Positions 6,926 to 8,892 of a DNA stretch of 8,892 nucleotides are shown here, piece after piece. A model generated the notes under the pieces. The model had not been told where the DNA came from, searched no databases, and was given only the letters and a program-made list of their open reading frames with translations. The position numbers and the translations under genes are program-made. Source of the DNA: Syntrophomonas sp. UBA5314 (lineage in GTDB: Bacteria > Bacillota > Syntrophomonadia > Syntrophomonadales > Syntrophomonadaceae); contig DHRK01000065.1 of assembly GCA_002410325.1 (NCBI GenBank), forward strand, positions 119,439 to 128,330, written 5' to 3'. The stretch's first letter is position 1. Each line of letters starts with the position of its first letter.

Positions 6926-7104
6926 ACGTTGTCTACTCATTACAGGTAACGGTTTAACCGTCACAGGCTGATTTTCGCCTGTAAAGCTCCCCGGCGAGTT
7001 CGACCATACTGTGCTGCCTTGCACCCCCCGGCAGCTCTCTGCTTGGCTGGCCTACTACTCCGGTTCTCAGCCTTTACGCTATTCAATTGTCCACCACGAA
7101 AATC

Positions 7105-7133
7105 ATTATATTATATAAAGAGGTCGAATGCAA
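7105..7133 (-). promoter_or_regulatory. leuS / tRNA-Ala leader promoter
   Basis: On the minus strand a perfect TATAAT (7110-7105) is preceded at 17 bases by TTGCAT (7133-7128). A second TATAAT (7115-7110) pairs with a better -35, TTGATA (7140-7135), at 19 bases. Either gives a start just upstream of Stem I, near 7098-7104. It is the only good promoter seen upstream of the tRNA and leuS on this strand. Confidence 0.65.
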
Positions 7134-7164
7134 CTATCAAGTGGTCGAAATCAAGTGGTCGAAA
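7116..7164 (-). repeat. Three iterated 14-bp boxes at the leuS promoter
   Basis: On the minus strand TTTCGACCACTTGA occurs twice in exact tandem (7164-7151 and 7150-7137). A third, degenerate copy, ATTCGACCTCTTTA, lies at 7129-7116 (11 of 14 matching), inside the promoter spacer. Starts are 14 and 21 bases apart. This could be an operator array or merely a local duplication; no known regulator site is recognised. Confidence 0.5.
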
Positions 7165-7275
7165 TTTACCCGGTGCGGCGGCTATGGTTACCGATTATTA
7201 TTCCCATAAAGTAGATGGGGGAAACCCTTGAAGAACAGAACTTCAACAACCATACGCCAGGCTGCCGATCTGTTT

Positions 7276-8073
7276 CTAGTATATATCCCCTTTGGAAAGC
7301 TTTTGCCGGGCTTTTTTGCCTGGATCGGTAAAGGAGCAGGGCAGCCTGGTCAGACATTTGCCGCAGGCGTCCACCCAGCCTTTTTCCTGATGGAGCCGGG
7401 CATTTTTCAGCAGATGATCATAGCAGCGAAAGCGATCGAAGGATTTCTCCTCAAGAGCCTGGTTGGGACAGTTCTTCAGGCATTTCTTACAGCTCTGGTC
7501 ATAATAATAGAGGCAGGCCGAACTCGCACTGCTTTCAGAAGGGGTAAGAAGCAGCGAAGTGACCAGGCTGCCCAGGCGCCCGCAGCAGCCCTTTGCGGTA
7601 ATAAGCATACGGTTCAAGCCCAGTGCGCCAAGACCGGCAATTACCGCAATATGCCGGTGGGACCAGTTGCTGAGCAGGGTTTGCGGGCTGAAGTTGTGAG
7701 TGGCCGGGGTGACGGCCGATTCATGCCCGATGAGACCCAACTGTTTTTTTAAATGCTCATTGAGGTCTTGAATGAGCTGGTTGGTTTCCAGGTAGGCGAA
7801 AGCCCAGGGGTCGGAGCAGAATTCGCTCTCACTGTTGCTTCTCGCTACGTCCCGGTGGAAAGGCAGGAAGTAACAGATTACACTCCTGGCCGTAGGAAGC
7901 AAGTCCGACGGCAGCAGGTGAGATGCGGCAACCTGCTCCTTCAGGTCCATAAAGCCGGAATCATCAGCCCGGGCAAAGGCCACCAGCGGTTTTTCCCAAA
8001 GGGTTTGGGTGCCTTTTTCACGGGGATAGGACTTTACATAGTCTTGAATCAAGCTGGTAATGGTTTCGTTCAT
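7276..8073 (-). CDS. Epoxyqueuosine-reductase-like double [4Fe-4S] cluster protein
   Basis: The 265-residue protein belongs to a short relative of QueG seen in anaerobes. Its N-terminal part (about 26-80: AFARADDSGFMDLKE, LPSDLLPTARSVICYFLPF) resembles the QueG catalytic domain. The middle carries WSHRHIAVIAGLGALGLNRM (137-156) and KGCCGRLGSLVTSLLL (161-176). Eight cysteines, C187, C195, C198, C202 (SCKKCLKNCP) and C217, C237, C240, C246 (CGKCLTRLPC), can hold two [4Fe-4S] clusters. True QueG is longer (about 300-380 residues) and makes queuosine in tRNA; whether this shorter form does so is uncertain, so no symbol is given. ATG 8071-8073 is the only ATG start before an upstream stop; its ribosome site (GAAAGG) is distant. 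There is no clear terminator in 7165-7275, only a weak six-base hairpin at 7228-7246. It could read into the leuS leader. Confidence 0.82.
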   Translation of the reverse strand: MNETITSLIQDYVKSYPREKGTQTLWEKPLVAFARADDSGFMDLKEQVAASHLLPSDLLPTARSVICYFLPFHRDVARSNSESEFCSDPWAFAYLETNQLIQDLNEHLKKQLGLIGHESAVTPATHNFSPQTLLSNWSHRHIAVIAGLGALGLNRMLITAKGCCGRLGSLVTSLLLTPSESSASSACLYYYDQSCKKCLKNCPNQALEEKSFDRFRCYDHLLKNARLHQEKGWVDACGKCLTRLPCSFTDPGKKARQKLSKGDIY

Positions 8074-8110
8074 TATTATCCGCGATGCCTTTCACTAAAT
8101 AAATTGCAAG

Positions 8111-8141
8111 TTGTCATTGTATGGGGCTTGAATGTATTATA
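8111..8141. promoter_or_regulatory. Possible two-way promoter in the divergent gap
   Basis: Rightward: TTGTCA (8111-8116), 18 bases, TATTAT (8135-8140). Leftward, the same bases read TATAAT (8141-8136), but without a good -35. The symmetric GTATTATAC core could open for both strands, serving comEA and the Fe-S gene. The leftward start would lie about 55-60 bases before the Fe-S gene's ATG. Confidence 0.35.
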
Positions 8142-8195
8142 CACCCGGTTTAGTATTTCGGGGCTGCCAAACGGCACTTCAGGGACGAAAATTTA

Positions 8196-8225
8196 TTGTC
8201 TGTTTTCCCAAAAATATTGTAAAAT
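8196..8225 (+). promoter_or_regulatory. comEA promoter
   Basis: TTGTCT (8196-8201), an 18-base spacer and TAAAAT (8220-8225), five of six -10 matches, lie about 31 bases before the chosen start. The surrounding A+T-rich run supports a sigma-A type promoter with a short leader near 8232-8256. Confidence 0.5.
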
Positions 8226-8256
8226 ATGGATAATAGTGATAAAAAAGGGCGGATAT

Positions 8257-8874
8257 ATGATGATGGATATTGATAAACGACTGCTGGCGGTGGCTGTCGT
8301 TGTTTTAATTGTGGGTTTTTTCGGGGGCATGAAATACGCTGCCTTCAAAGCCGAAAAGGAGCAAGCCCGCTTGACCTTGATCGAGACGGAGGAGGCGGCG
8401 GCTGAGCAGCAAAACGAAAAAACCGAGACCCATACGGTCAAGGAGATTAAAGTCTATGTGACCGGTGCGGTATCCAAACCGGGAGTGTATTCTTTGCGAG
8501 AAGGCGATCGGGTATACCAGGCGGTGGAGATGGCTGGCGGTCTGCTGGCCGACGCCGAGGCTAAAGGAGTAAACATGGCGGCTCCTTTAAAGGATGGCGA
8601 TCCCATCGTGATCCCAAAAAAAGGTGAAGAAATCTCACCGAATACTAATCAACTGGCGACAGCCAATCAATCAGCCAAATCAGGCAAGGTGAATATCAAT
8701 ACCGCCAATGTTCAAGAATTGGACAGTTTAAAGGGCATCGGCCCCGCTTTAGCCCAACGGATCGTAGACTACCGGGAATCCCACGGCCCCTTTAAAAGCC
8801 TGGAGGACTTGAAAAAGGTCAGTGGGATAGGTGAAAAGAAGTTTGCCGATTTAAAAGACAGCATCTGTATCTAG
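8257..8874 (+). CDS. comEA: Competence DNA receptor ComEA
   Basis: ComEA is the membrane-anchored receptor that binds incoming double-stranded DNA during transformation and passes it to the ComEC channel. The 205-residue protein has an N-terminal membrane anchor (about 9-24, AVAVVVLIVGFFGG), a helical charged stalk (30-60), an SLBB domain (64-121, VYVTGAVSKPGVYSL...DGDPIVIP), a flexible Ser/Asn/Gln linker (126-142) and a tandem helix-hairpin-helix DNA-binding domain (145-205, VNINTANVQELDSLKGIGP, then KKVSGIGEKKF). Length and order match the family. Three ATGs stand in a row at 8257, 8260 and 8263; AAGGGCGG at 8245-8252 could serve any of them. The frame is open far upstream (to 7753), but that part is antisense to the Fe-S gene. 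comEC would be expected just past the window. Confidence 0.95.
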   Translation: MMMDIDKRLLAVAVVVLIVGFFGGMKYAAFKAEKEQARLTLIETEEAAAEQQNEKTETHTVKEIKVYVTGAVSKPGVYSLREGDRVYQAVEMAGGLLADAEAKGVNMAAPLKDGDPIVIPKKGEEISPNTNQLATANQSAKSGKVNINTANVQELDSLKGIGPALAQRIVDYRESHGPFKSLEDLKKVSGIGEKKFADLKDSICI

Positions 8875-8892
8875 TACAACATTCCGTATATT

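Larger units (their letters stand above)
6776..7098 (-). promoter_or_regulatory. leuS T-box riboswitch leader (leucine specifier), interrupted by a tRNA gene
   Basis: Read on the minus strand from a start near 7098. Stem I closes with GTAAAG (7077-7072) against CTTTAC (6986-6981). The distal hairpin pairs GCTGCC (7035-7030) with GGCAGC (7018-7013) around a loop ending GGTGCAA, after an AGAGAG bulge. The specifier stretch GAACTC (7001-6996) displays CUC, a leucine codon. Then come a CAGGC/GCCTG hairpin (6963-6982) and a small ACGGT/ACCGT hairpin (6949-6961). The T-box motif AGGGTGGTACCACGG lies at 6832-6818; its UGGU (6828-6825) suits an ACCA 3' end, as in tRNA-Leu. The known mechanism is that uncharged tRNA-Leu reads the specifier and stabilises the antiterminator so leuS is transcribed. 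Unusually, a full tRNA-Ala gene at 6850-6925 separates the tRNA-sensing part from the antiterminator. Confidence 0.88.

Noticed and set aside
7228..7246. TTGAAG/CTTCAA hairpin after the Fe-S gene as a terminator
   Set aside because: The stem is only six pairs, A+T-rich, and no T-run follows on the minus strand.
7228..7752. Plus-strand frame opposite the Fe-S gene
   Set aside because: The minus-strand protein has clear cluster motifs; this frame has none.
7753..8256. Long upstream extension of the comEA reading frame
   Set aside because: It is antisense to the Fe-S gene and lies upstream of the comEA promoter; the anchor sequence begins at 8257.
1..8892. CRISPR array, phage or toxin-antitoxin genes
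   Set aside because: No regularly spaced repeats, integrase, phage or small paired toxin genes were found; the only mobile signal is the MITE-like element.

Overview
The window looks like chromosomal core DNA from a low-to-mid G+C Firmicute, probably an anaerobic clostridial lineage of the Syntrophomonas/Desulfotomaculum/Moorella type. The grounds are the nadD-yqeK-rsfS gene order, a T-box-controlled leuS, a comEA with SLBB and helix-hairpin-helix domains, strong AGGAGG ribosome binding sites and a double [4Fe-4S] protein. The exact organism cannot be named from sequence alone.

Layout. (a) 1-1388: the tail of an unidentified gene, then a two-part membrane protein with an N-terminal DedA/VTT domain and a C-terminal PAP2-like domain that has lost both catalytic histidines. 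(b) 1461-2081, minus: a cysteine-rich protein of the CxxCxxCC (YkgJ) type, divergent from (c) 2286-4114, plus: nadD, yqeK and rsfS. A 165-bp palindromic MITE-like element at 3579-3743 separates yqeK from rsfS. (d) A strong two-way terminator at 4222-4262 separates rsfS from convergent leuS (4276-6753, minus). (e) 6776-7164: the leuS control region, with promoter, iterated upstream boxes, T-box aptamer, a complete tRNA-Ala(GGC), and then the T-box antiterminator/terminator. (f) 7276-8073, minus: an epoxyqueuosine-reductase-like iron-sulfur protein. (g) 8257-8874, plus: comEA, with promoters in the divergent gap.

How the parts work together. NadD makes the dinucleotide precursor of NAD. YqeK hydrolyses Ap4A, a by-product of aminoacyl-tRNA synthetases such as LeuS. 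RsfS silences the large ribosomal subunit on starvation. This cluster links cofactor supply, alarmone clearance and translation control, and comEA usually lies just beyond it in this group. Here leuS and the Fe-S gene run against the flanking genes.

The most unusual feature is the tRNA-Ala gene inside the leuS T-box leader. It lies between an intact Stem I with a CUC leucine specifier and an intact UGGU antiterminator plus terminator. The leader RNA would therefore be a riboswitch split by a tRNA, and the T-box terminator would also serve as the tRNA's terminator.
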